Assembly: GCF_016463485.1 (NCBI RefSeq)
Contig: NZ_JAEMRD010000023.1
Coordinates: 1 to 32,977, forward strand
Source: Brevundimonas sp.
GTDB lineage: Bacteria; Pseudomonadota; Alphaproteobacteria; Caulobacterales; Caulobacteraceae
Reading direction: 5' to 3'
Length of the DNA stretch: 32,977 nt
The notes under the pieces are model-generated. The model saw nothing but the letters and a program-made list of their open reading frames with translations. It did no database searches and had not been told where the DNA came from. Position numbers and translations under genes: made by a program. This document shows, one piece after another, positions 15,105 through 22,954 of the stretch (the stretch's first letter is position 1; every line of letters starts with the position of its first letter).

Positions 15105-16184
15105 ATGGCCGACGGCATGTTCGGACTTTCAGACAGCACGCAGCGCGCGACCGCGCCGGTGTGGGAGAAGGTCAAGTCGCACGTCACGCCGATCGAATGG
15201 CCGGCCCAGGCCGAGCTGATCGTCGAGATCAACCGTCTGAAAGCCGAGCGCAACGCGGTCATCCTGGCCCACAACTATATGACACCCGAGATTTTCCATG
15301 GGGTCGGCGACTATGTCGGCGACAGCCTGGGACTGGCCAAGGAGGCGGCGCGTTCGCCGGCCAAGGTCATCGTACAGGCGGGCGTCCACTTCATGGCCGA
15401 GACGTCCAAGATCCTGAGCCCCGACAAGACGGTCCTGATCCCTGACCTGAAAGCCGGCTGCTCGCTGGCCGAGGCGATCACGGGGGCGGACGTCCGGCTG
15501 ATCAAGCAACGCTACCCGGGCCTGCCGGTCGTGACCTATGTGAACACCACCGCCGACGTGAAGGCCGAGACCGACATCTGCTGCACGAGCGCCAACGCCG
15601 TGCAGGTGGTGGAATGGGCGGCGAAGGAGTGGGGTGTCGACCGCGTCATCCTTATACCCGACGAGTTCCTGGCGAGAAATGTGGCGGCCCAGACGAACGT
15701 CGGCATCATCGCCTGGAAGGGCCGCTGCATCGTGCACGAGCGGTTCACCGGCGAGGACATCCGAGAAATGCGCGCCGCCTATCCGGGGGCGGAAATCCTG
15801 GCCCACCCGGAATGCCCCGAGGACGTGCTTTCGGCCGCCGACTTCGCCGGATCGACGGCGGCGATGACCGATTACGTGATGGCGAAAAAGCCGAAACAGG
15901 TGGTGCTGATCACCGAGTGCTCGATGGCCTCCAACATCAAGGGCGACGTGCCGGAGGTCGACTTCATCGGGCCGTGCAACATGTGCCCCTATATGAAGCG
16001 GATCACCCTGGAGAACATCCGCGACTGCCTGCTGCACATGCAGTTCGAGGTGACGGTGCCGGACGACATGATCGTCAAGGCGGCCCTGGCCGTGCAGCGC
16101 ATGATCGATCTGCCGCCGCCTGCGATCCCGGCGCGGTACGACCTGGTCAAGGCGAAGCACCATGTCGCCGTGGAGCTGATCTGA
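15105..16184 (+). CDS. nadA: Quinolinate synthase
   Basis: The enzyme condenses iminoaspartate with dihydroxyacetone phosphate to quinolinate using a 4Fe-4S cluster, the second step of NAD synthesis from aspartate. The protein has 359 residues from ATG at 15105, with GGAGGA 8 nt upstream; the track ORF starts far upstream, antisense to the M16 gene. Typical motifs are ILAHNYMTPEIF, VGDSLGLAKEAA, GVHFMAETSKIL and YVNTTADVKAE. The three cluster cysteines are present: LKAGCS (Cys119), HPECPEDV and GPCNMCPYM. A palindromic operator lies upstream. A 202-nt gap containing a repeat element separates it from the M50 protease and the rest of the NAD genes. Confidence 0.95.
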   Translation: MADGMFGLSDSTQRATAPVWEKVKSHVTPIEWPAQAELIVEINRLKAERNAVILAHNYMTPEIFHGVGDYVGDSLGLAKEAARSPAKVIVQAGVHFMAETSKILSPDKTVLIPDLKAGCSLAEAITGADVRLIKQRYPGLPVVTYVNTTADVKAETDICCTSANAVQVVEWAAKEWGVDRVILIPDEFLARNVAAQTNVGIIAWKGRCIVHERFTGEDIREMRAAYPGAEILAHPECPEDVLSAADFAGSTAAMTDYVMAKKPKQVVLITECSMASNIKGDVPEVDFIGPCNMCPYMKRITLENIRDCLLHMQFEVTVPDDMIVKAALAVQRMIDLPPPAIPARYDLVKAKHHVAVELI

Positions 16185-16224
16185 TGTTCTACATGGCACC
16201 CAGAGAGCGGATCGCAGGGTTCTT

Positions 16225-16384
16225 CCTTCTCCCCTTGCGGGAGAAGGTGGGCGGCGGAGCCGCTCGGATGAGGGGTACGAAGAAGCATTCCGACTCTGTC
16301 CGGCAATCCACTATCTTCAACACCCAGTGTCACCCCTCATCCGTCACGCTCCGCGTGCCACCTTCTCCCGCAAGGGGAGAAGGG
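16225..16384. repeat. Long inverted-repeat element between nadA and the M50 gene
   Basis: The left arm (CCTTCTCCCCTTGCGGGAGA, then AGGTGG...CGGATGAGGGG, ending at 16275) is mirrored by a right arm from 16333 to 16384 (CCCCTCATCCG...CCACC, then TTCTCCCGCAAGGGGAGAAGG). The centre is a short unpaired stretch. Each arm also contains the internal hairpin CTTCTCCC/GGGAGAAG. The pattern resembles dispersed MITE-like elements of alphaproteobacteria. It may supply the ribosome-binding purines for the next gene. Confidence 0.75.
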
Positions 16385-16386
16385 AA

Positions 16387-17271
16387 GTGAGCGCGGATCA
16401 GGGCCCATGGGGCGCACGTGACGGGTCGAGCCCGCCTCCGTCCGAGACCGCGCGTGAGGTGAAATCCTGGCGGCTTGGTCCCATCGGCGTCCGTGTAGAG
16501 AAGGCACAGATGCCGGCGGACGCCCCTCCGCTCGACAAGGGTCAGCACCCGGTCTGGGCCATCGTGTCGACGGCCCTGCTGGCGGGCTTCATCTGGTTCG
16601 TGAGCGGCAGCTGGATCGTCGCCCTGGCCGTCATCGTCGGCCTGTTCGTGCATGAGTACGGCCATGTGCTGGCGATGAACCGCTACGGCATGGGACCGGC
16701 GCGGATCTATGTGGTGCCCTTCTTCGGCGGCTATGCGCGGGGCCAGCGGCCGCCGCAGAGCCAGTGGGACGGGGTCAAGATGTCCCTGGCAGGGCCGCTG
16801 TTCGGTCTGCTGGCGGCCGTGCCCTTCTTCGGCGTCTGGTCGCTGACGGGCCAGACGGAGTGGCTGGTCGGGGCCTTCGCCATTGCCATGGTCAATCTGA
16901 TCAATCTGGCCCCGGCCCCGCCGCTGGACGGGTCGCGGGCGCTCGGCCCGGTGATGGCCAAGGTGCATCCGGGTCTGGACAAGATCGCCCTCGTCATCGT
17001 CGGGCTGGTGGTCGTGGCCTGGGGTCTGCTGAACGGCTTTTATTTCCTGGCCATCATCCTGGGCATCGCCGTGGTCGGGACGCTGAAGCGGGGCCTGCCT
17101 CAAGAGGGTGGGCGCGTGCTGACCGTGCGCGAGGCCTGGTTCAGCGTCGGGCTGTTCCTGGCCAGTCTGGCGGCCTGCGCGGCCGTCGCCGTGGCGGCGC
17201 TGACACCGCTGGCGGGCTCGATCGAGGGATCGGTGGCGTTCGGCCTGAACTATCTGGGCTTCACGCGATGA
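16387..17271 (+). CDS. M50 family site-2 protease-like membrane metalloprotease
   Basis: This is an intramembrane zinc protease with about six hydrophobic segments. Counting from GTG at 16387 (294 residues), the zinc motif is HEYGH at 89-93. The second motif, NLINLAPAPPLDG, supplies the aspartate ligand. The membrane segments span about 55-290. No PDZ or CBS domain is visible, so it is the short SpoIVFB/Rip-like type with unknown substrate. The start is uncertain. GTG 16387 has GGGGAG and AAGGG upstream, both from the repeat arm; ATG 16510 would remove a polar N-terminus. The stop overlaps the nadB start in ATGA, so translation is coupled with nadB. Confidence 0.87.
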   Translation: MSADQGPWGARDGSSPPPSETAREVKSWRLGPIGVRVEKAQMPADAPPLDKGQHPVWAIVSTALLAGFIWFVSGSWIVALAVIVGLFVHEYGHVLAMNRYGMGPARIYVVPFFGGYARGQRPPQSQWDGVKMSLAGPLFGLLAAVPFFGVWSLTGQTEWLVGAFAIAMVNLINLAPAPPLDGSRALGPVMAKVHPGLDKIALVIVGLVVVAWGLLNGFYFLAIILGIAVVGTLKRGLPQEGGRVLTVREAWFSVGLFLASLAACAAVAVAALTPLAGSIEGSVAFGLNYLGFTR

Positions 17272-18791
17272 GCCGGATTCATCACCAAGGCCCCCTGATC
17301 ATCGGCGGGGGGCTGGCCGGGCTGTCGGCTGCGCTGGAGGCCGCGCCGGCCCCTGTGCTGGTCGTTTCACCGACGCCTTTGCTGGAAGCGGCGTCCAGCG
17401 CCTGGGCCCAGGGCGGAGTGGCGGCGGCGCTTTCGCAGTCCGATGCCCCGGCCCTGCATTTGAAGGACACCGAGGCGGCGGGTGCCGGTCTGGTCGACCA
17501 CCACGCGGCCGAGGTGCTGACCGACGACGGCCGCGCGACGGTCGAGTGGCTGGCCGCCCTGGGCGCGCCCTTCGACCGCGAGGCCGACGGTGGTTTCTCC
17601 GTGTCCCGTGAGGCGGCGCATTCGATGGCGCGGGTGGCGAGGGTCGGCGGCGACGGGGCGGGGCGGGCCATCCTGTCGGCCCTGGCCATCGCGGCGCGGG
17701 CGGCCGAGCATATCACGGTCTGGGAAGACGGGCGGCTGACCGGCCTGCTTCAGGACGCGACCGGCCGGGTGGTCGGGGCAGTGATCGAGCGAGCCGGTGA
17801 CCGGGTCGAGGTGCTGGCGACGGCCGTGGTGCTGGCCACGGGCGGCGCGGGCGGACTGTTCGGACAGACGACGACCCCGCGGGCCCTCCTGGGCGAAGGG
17901 CTGGCCCTGGCCTGGCTGGCGGGAGCGGAGATCCTCGACCCCGAGTTCGTGCAGTTCCACCCCACGGCCATCGACGTCGGTCTGGACCCCATGCCTCTGG
18001 CGACCGAGGCCTTGCGGGGCGACGGAGCACGGCTGATCGATCGGAACGGCGAGTTCATTCTGGGGCCGGAGGCCGATGCCGATCTGGCTCCACGCGACGT
18101 GGTGGCGCGAGCGGTGCATCAGGCGCGGGCCGAGGGCCGAGGCGCCTTCCTCGATGCGCGGACAGCGATCGGCGACCATTTCCCGCAGGCGTTTCCGGCG
18201 GTGTTCGCCAGCTGTATCGCGGCGGGCCTGGACCCCCGCGTCCAGCCGATCCCGGTCGCCCCGGCGGCCCACTATCACATGGGCGGGATTGCCGCCGATC
18301 CCGAGGGCCGCACCAGCCTGAAGGGGGTGTTCGCGGTCGGCGAATGCGCCGCGACCGGGGTGCATGGGGCCAACCGGCTGGCGTCCAACTCCCTGCTGGA
18401 AGCGGCGGCCTTCGGGCGGCGGACCGGGCGGATGGCGGCGGCGGAAAGGGCCGGAGGAACGCCCGTCGGCGCGACCCCGGCGATGCCCCATCTTTCGGCC
18501 GAACCCCTGCTTGAACTTCGCGCGGCGATGAGCGCAGAGGCCGGTGTCGTGCGCAACGCCGAGGGGCTCACGCGACTGCTGGCGCGGATCGACGGGCTTG
18601 AGGCCGCGCATGGGCCCGCCCTGCCGCTGGTGGTCGCGCGGCTGATCGCCGAGGCGGCTCTGGCGCGGCGCGAGAGCCGGGGCGGGCACTATAGGTCCGA
18701 CTATCCCGAGACGTTTACGACGGCGCGACACACGCGCCTTGTAAAGCCGGAGGTTGAATCTTCCTTGCCTCGCGCGGCGGGTTGGGCATAG
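17268..18791 (+). CDS. nadB: L-aspartate oxidase
   Basis: The enzyme oxidises L-aspartate to iminoaspartate with FAD, providing the substrate for NadA. The protein has 507 residues from ATG at 17268, within an ATGA overlap with the M50 gene. The track ORF extends upstream only as a frame shadow. FAD-binding motifs are LIIGGGLAGLSAALEA near the N-terminus, VVLATGGAGGLF in the middle and GVFAVGECAATGVHGANRLASNSLLEA. The succinate dehydrogenase/fumarate reductase-type active-site region is EFVQFHPTAID and HYHMGGI. The C-terminal helical domain is present (EAGVVRNAEGLTRLL, RRESRGGHYRSDYPE). The gene lies within the NAD operon; 8 nt separate its stop from the Uma2 start. Confidence 0.95.
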   Translation: MSRIHHQGPLIIGGGLAGLSAALEAAPAPVLVVSPTPLLEAASSAWAQGGVAAALSQSDAPALHLKDTEAAGAGLVDHHAAEVLTDDGRATVEWLAALGAPFDREADGGFSVSREAAHSMARVARVGGDGAGRAILSALAIAARAAEHITVWEDGRLTGLLQDATGRVVGAVIERAGDRVEVLATAVVLATGGAGGLFGQTTTPRALLGEGLALAWLAGAEILDPEFVQFHPTAIDVGLDPMPLATEALRGDGARLIDRNGEFILGPEADADLAPRDVVARAVHQARAEGRGAFLDARTAIGDHFPQAFPAVFASCIAAGLDPRVQPIPVAPAAHYHMGGIAADPEGRTSLKGVFAVGECAATGVHGANRLASNSLLEAAAFGRRTGRMAAAERAGGTPVGATPAMPHLSAEPLLELRAAMSAEAGVVRNAEGLTRLLARIDGLEAAHGPALPLVVARLIAEAALARRESRGGHYRSDYPETFTTARHTRLVKPEVESSLPRAAGWA

Positions 18792-18799
18792 TCCCGACC

Positions 18800-19399
18800 A
18801 TGGCTGACCGGCACAACATTCTGGGCGTGGCGGAAGGGGTCCGACCCTTCCTGTTCGATTTCGACGACTACGAGCGGATGGACCACGCGGGGGTGTTCGC
18901 GGATCAGCACGGCCGGGTCGAACTGATCGAAGGGGTGATCGTCCATATGGCGCCGCAGGGCTTCGACCACACGACCGTTACGAGCGATGTGCTCGGTCAG
19001 TTTTACGTGGCCCTGAAAGCCACGCCCGGTGAACAGTTCCGTGTCCTGACCCAAGGTACGCTGAAGATCGGGAACCACAGCGCGCCAGAGCCCGATGTGT
19101 TCGTCGTCCGTAGGACCGAACGAAAGAAATACTATGAAGCGGCCGATGCCGTTCTGGTGGTCGAGGTGTCGATCTCTACCGCCGACGCGGACAAGACGGT
19201 CAAGGTGCCGCTATATGCTCGCGCGGGCATTCCCGAACTGTGGATCGTCGAGCCGGAACAGGCGTCGGTGACCCAGTACCGCGGGCCGCGTCCGGACGGG
19301 ACCTGGGACGACGTCATCACCGTGATCGAGGGCGCCGTCAGCCCGCTGTTCGCGCCGGAGATCGCGATCGTGCTGGCAGACCTGTTTCACGCCGCATGA
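18800..19399 (+). CDS. Uma2 family (DUF820) PD-(D/E)XK nuclease-fold protein
   Basis: The protein has 199 residues from ATG at 18800, 8 nt after nadB; the track start is a TTG six codons upstream. The Uma2 signature is intact: LIEGVIVHMAP near the N-terminus, then APEPDVFVV (Asp99), then VLVVEVSIST (Glu122), D...K (Asp131 to Lys135) and YARAGIPELWIVEPE. These are the catalytic residues of a restriction-endonuclease-like fold. Uma2 proteins are abundant in cyanobacteria and scattered elsewhere. Their DNA target and role are mostly unknown. The stop overlaps the nadC start in ATGA, so this gene is co-translated with nadC. No second toxin or antitoxin gene sits beside it. Confidence 0.88.
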   Translation: MADRHNILGVAEGVRPFLFDFDDYERMDHAGVFADQHGRVELIEGVIVHMAPQGFDHTTVTSDVLGQFYVALKATPGEQFRVLTQGTLKIGNHSAPEPDVFVVRRTERKKYYEAADAVLVVEVSISTADADKTVKVPLYARAGIPELWIVEPEQASVTQYRGPRPDGTWDDVITVIEGAVSPLFAPEIAIVLADLFHAA

Positions 19400-20256
19400 T
19401 CCGCCAGCTTCCCGACATCATGATCGATCCGGTCGTGCGCATGGCCCTGGCCGAGGATCTGGGCCGGGCGGGCGATGTGACGGCCCAGGCCTGTATCCCG
19501 GCGGGGTCGCGGATGCGCGCCATCGTGGGGGCGAGGAAGCCGGGCGTCCTGGCCGGGATGGGCTGTATGCGGCTGGCGGTGCTGGCGATGGACCCGGCCG
19601 CGAGCATCGTCGAGCACGTCGCCGACGGCGAGGCGTTCGAGGCGGGCACGGCCCTGGCCGAGATCGAGGGCGATGCCCGGGCCCTGTTGTCGGCCGAGCG
19701 GACGGGACTGAACCTGCTGGGTCGGCTCAGCGGGATTGCGACCCTGACGCGGGACTATGTGCGGGCCGTCGAGGGGACGAAGGCGCGGATCGCCGATACG
19801 CGCAAGACCACGCCGGGCCTGCGGGCGCTGGAGAAGCATGCGGTGGTCTGTGGCGGCGGGATCAACCACCGTTTCGGCCTGGATGACGCCATTCTGATCA
19901 AGGACAACCATGTCGTCGTCTGCGGCGGGGTCGAGCCGGCCGTGACGCGGGCGCGGGCTATGGCCGGCCATCTGATGAAGATCGAACTGGAGGTCGACGG
20001 GCTGGTGCAACTGGATCAGGCGCTGGCACTTGTCGATCAGGGGCGCGGGCCGGACGTGGTGATGCTGGACAATTTCAGCCTTCAGATGCTCAGCGATGCC
20101 GTGGCCCGGACGGCGGGCCGGGTGACGCTGGAGGCCTCGGGCGGCGTCAATCTGAGGACGGTGGGGGCCATCGCTCGAACCGGTGTGGATGTGATCTCGG
20201 TCGGCGGCCTGACCCATTCGGCCAGCGTGCTGGACATCGGCCTGGACGCCGTCTGA
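19396..20256 (+). CDS. nadC: Nicotinate-nucleotide pyrophosphorylase (carboxylating)
   Basis: The enzyme, quinolinate phosphoribosyltransferase, turns quinolinate and PRPP into nicotinate mononucleotide with CO2 release. The protein has 286 residues. Typical signatures are ALAEDLGRAGDVTAQACIP at the N-terminus, LSAERTGLNLLGRLSGIAT, ADTRKTTPGLRALEKHAVVCGGGINHRFGL with the PRPP/quinolinate-binding basic residues, ILIKDNH, EVDGLVQLDQAL, VMLDNFS and LEASGGVNLRTV. The ATG lies inside the Uma2 stop (ATGA), indicating translational coupling. It completes the aspartate-to-NaMN pathway with nadA and nadB. Confidence 0.95.
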   Translation: MIRQLPDIMIDPVVRMALAEDLGRAGDVTAQACIPAGSRMRAIVGARKPGVLAGMGCMRLAVLAMDPAASIVEHVADGEAFEAGTALAEIEGDARALLSAERTGLNLLGRLSGIATLTRDYVRAVEGTKARIADTRKTTPGLRALEKHAVVCGGGINHRFGLDDAILIKDNHVVVCGGVEPAVTRARAMAGHLMKIELEVDGLVQLDQALALVDQGRGPDVVMLDNFSLQMLSDAVARTAGRVTLEASGGVNLRTVGAIARTGVDVISVGGLTHSASVLDIGLDAV

Positions 20257-20270
20257 AGACCGGCGGTCTG

Positions 20271-20295
20271 GGAACAGGGGCCGAAGCTGCGGGTT
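20271..20295 (+). promoter_or_regulatory. EcfG-like promoter before small basic ORF
   Basis: GGAAC (20271-20275), a 16-nt spacer and GGTT (20292-20295) differ by one base from the EcfG/SigT consensus GGAAC-N16/17-CGTT. The spacing to the AGGAG ribosome binding site (about 17 nt) fits the small ORF that follows. Confidence 0.45.
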
Positions 20296-20322
20296 GTCCG
20301 TTCCGACGCCAGGAGCCCTGAA

Positions 20323-20538
20323 ATGATCAGAACCCCGAAGAATTCAAAGGACCGCCGCCATCCGGTGGGTCGGGGTCGGTCGTCAGCCGGGGAGGCGACC
20401 CCTGTCAGCCGCCGTGATCCACTCAGGAATGCTGAACAGGGCCAGCCGGGTGATGCGGAGCCGAACCCCGAACCCATGAGCCGCTACGGCGATCTGTGGC
20501 GCAACATGACGGCCCGGTGGCGGGTCCATCAGCGCTGA
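20323..20538 (+). CDS. Small basic hypothetical protein
   Basis: This gene encodes 71 residues, very polar and rich in Arg, Pro and Ser, ending in SRYGDLWRNMTARWRVHQR. It has AGGAG 7 nt before the ATG and an EcfG-like promoter about 28 nt upstream. It follows nadC on the same strand after 66 nt. The N-terminal two thirds look disordered and the C-terminus could form a basic amphipathic helix. No family is recognised. High-GC DNA yields many chance ORFs, so the case rests on the two upstream signals. Confidence 0.45.
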   Translation: MIRTPKNSKDRRHPVGRGRSSAGEATPVSRRDPLRNAEQGQPGDAEPNPEPMSRYGDLWRNMTARWRVHQR

Positions 20539-20555
20539 CGGCCGGCCGAAGGCGA

Positions 20556-21635
20556 TCAGGCCGAGGGCGCGGCGGTCGGGGCCAGGGCGGCCGAGGCACC
20601 GGGAGCCGGCGCTATCGGTGCAGGGACGACCTCGATGCGGGGCTCGGGAGCCGGGATCGCAGCCTCGGGCGCAGCGCGGTTTTCCTGGCCCAGCAGCGCC
20701 TGATAGGCCACGGCCTGTCCGACCTGACGTGCGGTGTCGGCGGGGTTCAGGCTGGCCTGCATCAGTTGTGAACGATCCCCGGCCATCGACGGGCGGGCGG
20801 CATAGCTGAAGGCCGCGCTGGAGCCAGAACGACCACCGAAGCGATAGAACAGGTGCTGGCCGACCTGGCTGACCCGGATCAGAGAGTTGCGCCAGCCGGG
20901 CGAAACGCCGGTGGTGTGGAAATGGGTCGCGTTGCCGACGGCGGCGTAGACGGCGCCGGAGAGGGCCTTGGACGCCACGTCGCGGGCGCGGTTCCAGGCC
21001 GCCGGATTGACACGGGCGCGCATCGATCCGTCACAGGTGAAGCTGAACTGGCAACCGGTGCGACGACCGGCACCCTGAAAGACGACGCCACAGACGCTGT
21101 TGGGGAAGGCGGGATGGCGGGCGCGGTTGAGGACGACCTGGGCCACGGCCTGCATGCCGTCCGCACCCTCGCCTCGCGCTTCGTAATAGGCGGCCTGGGT
21201 CAGGCATTCGAGATCGCGCGAGGCGTCCAGCGCATTGCCGAGTCGGAACGGGCGGGCGGCGTCGGTGGTCAGGCTGACGCGGCGCAGAGCGGTCTCGGCG
21301 GGTACACCGCGAAGCTGTTCCAGGCGGGCGGTCAGAAGCGCGGCCTGGCGGTCACGCTGGGCGGCACCGGCGACGGTATAGGGATCGTGGCGGCGCGCGA
21401 TCGTCAGGGCGCTGTCGTCCAGGCCCCCAGCGGCGGCGGCCAGGGCCTCTTCGGTGAAGCCGGCGGAGGTGGCACCGTCCAGGCGCTCGGCCTGGGCCCG
21501 GATCGTCGTCGATTTTGCCACCGACCCGCCCAGATAGGCGCACCCGATCACAAGACCCATCAAGGCTCCGAACAGCGCCGCCGCGGTCGCCGGCCGGATT
21601 CTGGCCTTGCGATCGAAGGGTGCGTCGGTCAGCAC
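20556..21635 (-). CDS. SleB-type cell wall hydrolase (paralogue 1)
   Basis: This is a predicted periplasmic peptidoglycan hydrolase with a Hydrolase_2/SleB domain. The protein has 359 residues from GTG at 21635, with AGGA 7 nt upstream; the longer track start is unsupported. One N-terminal membrane segment (AALFGALMGLVIGCAYLGG) follows a short basic N-terminus. The SleB domain is at about residues 140-270: CLTQAAYYEARGEGADGMQAVAQVVLNRARHPAFPNSVCGVVFQG, then CQFSFTCDG and THFHTTGVSPGW. The Glu in YYEA is the likely catalytic residue. The C-terminal tail is Ala/Pro-rich. A close paralogue lies at 27832-29001. In SleB proteins the domain lyses spore cortex; here it presumably remodels the wall. 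Confidence 0.88.
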   Translation of the reverse strand: MLTDAPFDRKARIRPATAAALFGALMGLVIGCAYLGGSVAKSTTIRAQAERLDGATSAGFTEEALAAAAGGLDDSALTIARRHDPYTVAGAAQRDRQAALLTARLEQLRGVPAETALRRVSLTTDAARPFRLGNALDASRDLECLTQAAYYEARGEGADGMQAVAQVVLNRARHPAFPNSVCGVVFQGAGRRTGCQFSFTCDGSMRARVNPAAWNRARDVASKALSGAVYAAVGNATHFHTTGVSPGWRNSLIRVSQVGQHLFYRFGGRSGSSAAFSYAARPSMAGDRSQLMQASLNPADTARQVGQAVAYQALLGQENRAAPEAAIPAPEPRIEVVPAPIAPAPGASAALAPTAAPSA

Positions 21636-22043
21636 GGATGGGTCCTGAAACAAAGGCGTCGTCCTGTTCAGCAGGGCGAGAAACGCAGCCCCTGGGCAGA
21701 TCACGCGAAGCCAAGGCACGAGCCCCGGACACGCGGAAACTCGACGATCAGCGTTAGGGCCGACCGACGAGGCCGCGCCTTTAGCCATCCGTTTATGGCC
21801 TCAATGTGTTTGATTCGCAAGGAAGGGGTGCGGCGCAGCAATTTCGCGTCCCATCAGTGCATCCGGTCTCGGACGTTCGATACGGCCAGAGTGAATGCAT
21901 CAGTCCGTATGCCGGATACTGTATTGGAACTGCTCTGATCAACTCAGCGCGACGCCATGGATCGGATAATCAACTCTCGCCGTCCCGATATGTTGTCTTC
22001 GGCCGTTGGAGCAGGGGGCAGGTTGCTGTGGCTTTCGGGCGAC
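21636..22043. other. Gene-free stretch, nothing recognised
   Basis: About 400 nt between the minus-strand SleB gene and the lipoprotein promoter. The part around 21790-21990 is less GC-rich than its surroundings. Open frames here have no ribosome binding site and no family resemblance. No tRNA, terminator or repeat was seen. It presumably contains the SleB promoter. Confidence 0.5.
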
Positions 22044-22068
22044 GGAACCGTCTCTGGAACGCCACGTT
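22044..22068 (+). promoter_or_regulatory. EcfG/SigT-type promoter (perfect) before lipoprotein gene
   Basis: GGAAC (22044-22048), a 16-nt spacer and CGTT (22065-22068) match the alphaproteobacterial general stress sigma factor consensus exactly. The start codon lies 28 nt downstream, leaving room for a short leader and the GGGAGA ribosome binding site. Confidence 0.75.
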
Positions 22069-22096
22069 CAAGCGGGACCATTCAGGGAGACCCTCC

Positions 22097-22282
22097 ATGC
22101 AACGTCCCATCCTGTACGCCACACTCTTCGCCGGCGCCGCCGTGCTCGCCGCCTGTGGCCATACGATCGAACAGAAGGCCGCGACCGGAGCGGTGGCCGG
22201 GGCCGTCGTGGGCGGGCCGGTCGGGGCGGCCGTCGGCGGTGCCGCCGGAGCCGCCGTCGGGCAGGCCCAGAAGCCCCACTGA
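22097..22282 (+). CDS. Small glycine-zipper lipoprotein
   Basis: This gene encodes 61 residues, with GGGAGA 7 nt before the ATG; the track start at 21806 is spurious. The lipoprotein signal (MQRPILYATLFAGAAVLAAC) ends in an LAAC lipobox. The mature part is HTIEQKAATGAVAGAVVG and repeated GxxxG/AxxxG units (GGPVGAAVGGAAGAAVG), a glycine zipper that forms tightly packed helices in membranes. It resembles small osmotically or stress-inducible lipoproteins in size and layout. A perfect EcfG-type promoter precedes it. The molecular role is unknown. Confidence 0.8.
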   Translation: MQRPILYATLFAGAAVLAACGHTIEQKAATGAVAGAVVGGPVGAAVGGAAGAAVGQAQKPH

Positions 22283-22535
22283 CCGCGAGCCCTTCAAATT
22301 GGGCGAACGGTGCCCATATGGGTCAAGGCCGTCGATCAGGGCGTGCTTTCGCGATGACGGCCGGCCTCATAGGGGCCCGACTTGTCGTTTAGCGGACGGC
22401 AAACCTTGATTTTTGGCCCGGTTTCCGCTTTGCCAGCGCCCCGGGCCGTGTGAGCCACGCCTGACACCCTTTGCGATCCGCCGCATCCGCCGCCGGTCGC
22501 TCCATTGATCTGACCAAGGACGCCCGACCCCACGC

Positions 22536-22895
22536 ATGAGAGACCTCAAACAAACCGGCTTCAGCGATCGCATCAGCACCCAGCAGGAGGCCAAGAAGGC
22601 CCTTCTGGCCAAGTTCAAGCCGAAGCCCGCCGCGCCCGACCCCGAATTCGAGAAGCTTGCGCTCAAGCGTGCCGAAGAAAAGGAAGCGCTTCGTCAGCAG
22701 CACGAACTGGCAAAGGCCGAGCAGCGCCGCGAGAAGGCGGAAAAGGAAGCTGCGCGACTGGCTGCCGAGGCCGCGTCCCAGGAAGCGGTCGATGCCGAGA
22801 AGCGCGCCGCCCGCAAGGAACGCAAGCAACTGACCAAGGAAGAACAGAAGGCCGCCCGCGACGCCCGCTACGCCGCCCGCAAGGCGCGTCGCTAG
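22536..22895 (+). CDS. DUF6481 family protein
   Basis: The protein has 119 residues and is almost entirely charged and alpha-helical. It begins MRDLKQTGFSDRISTQQEAKKALLAKFKPKP, which matches the DUF6481 N-terminal pattern (GFSDRL...AKKALLEKF). A long Lys/Glu/Ala/Arg coiled coil follows, ending in KARR. The composition and the basic C-terminus suggest a cytoplasmic protein that may bind RNA or ribosomes, but this is unproven. The gene stands alone, with a strong terminator directly downstream. The 253-nt stretch upstream shows no other gene. Confidence 0.82.
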   Translation: MRDLKQTGFSDRISTQQEAKKALLAKFKPKPAAPDPEFEKLALKRAEEKEALRQQHELAKAEQRREKAEKEAARLAAEAASQEAVDAEKRAARKERKQLTKEEQKAARDARYAARKARR

Positions 22896-22920
22896 ACCGA
22901 ATTGAGCGCAGATCCTTCGA

Positions 22921-22949
22921 GCCCGCCGCGACGACGCGGCGGGCTTTTT
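22921..22949 (+). terminator. Intrinsic terminator after DUF6481 gene
   Basis: GCCCGCCGCG (22921-22930) pairs perfectly with CGCGGCGGGC (22935-22944) around ACGA, followed by five Ts. It separates the gene from the convergent hybrid kinase, whose stop lies 6 nt beyond. Confidence 0.9.
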
Positions 22950-22954
22950 CGTGC

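Noticed and set aside
18782-18799. TTG start for the Uma2 gene
   Set aside because: It would overlap the nadB stop and adds six residues without support; ATG 18800 is preferred, though its ribosome binding site is weak.
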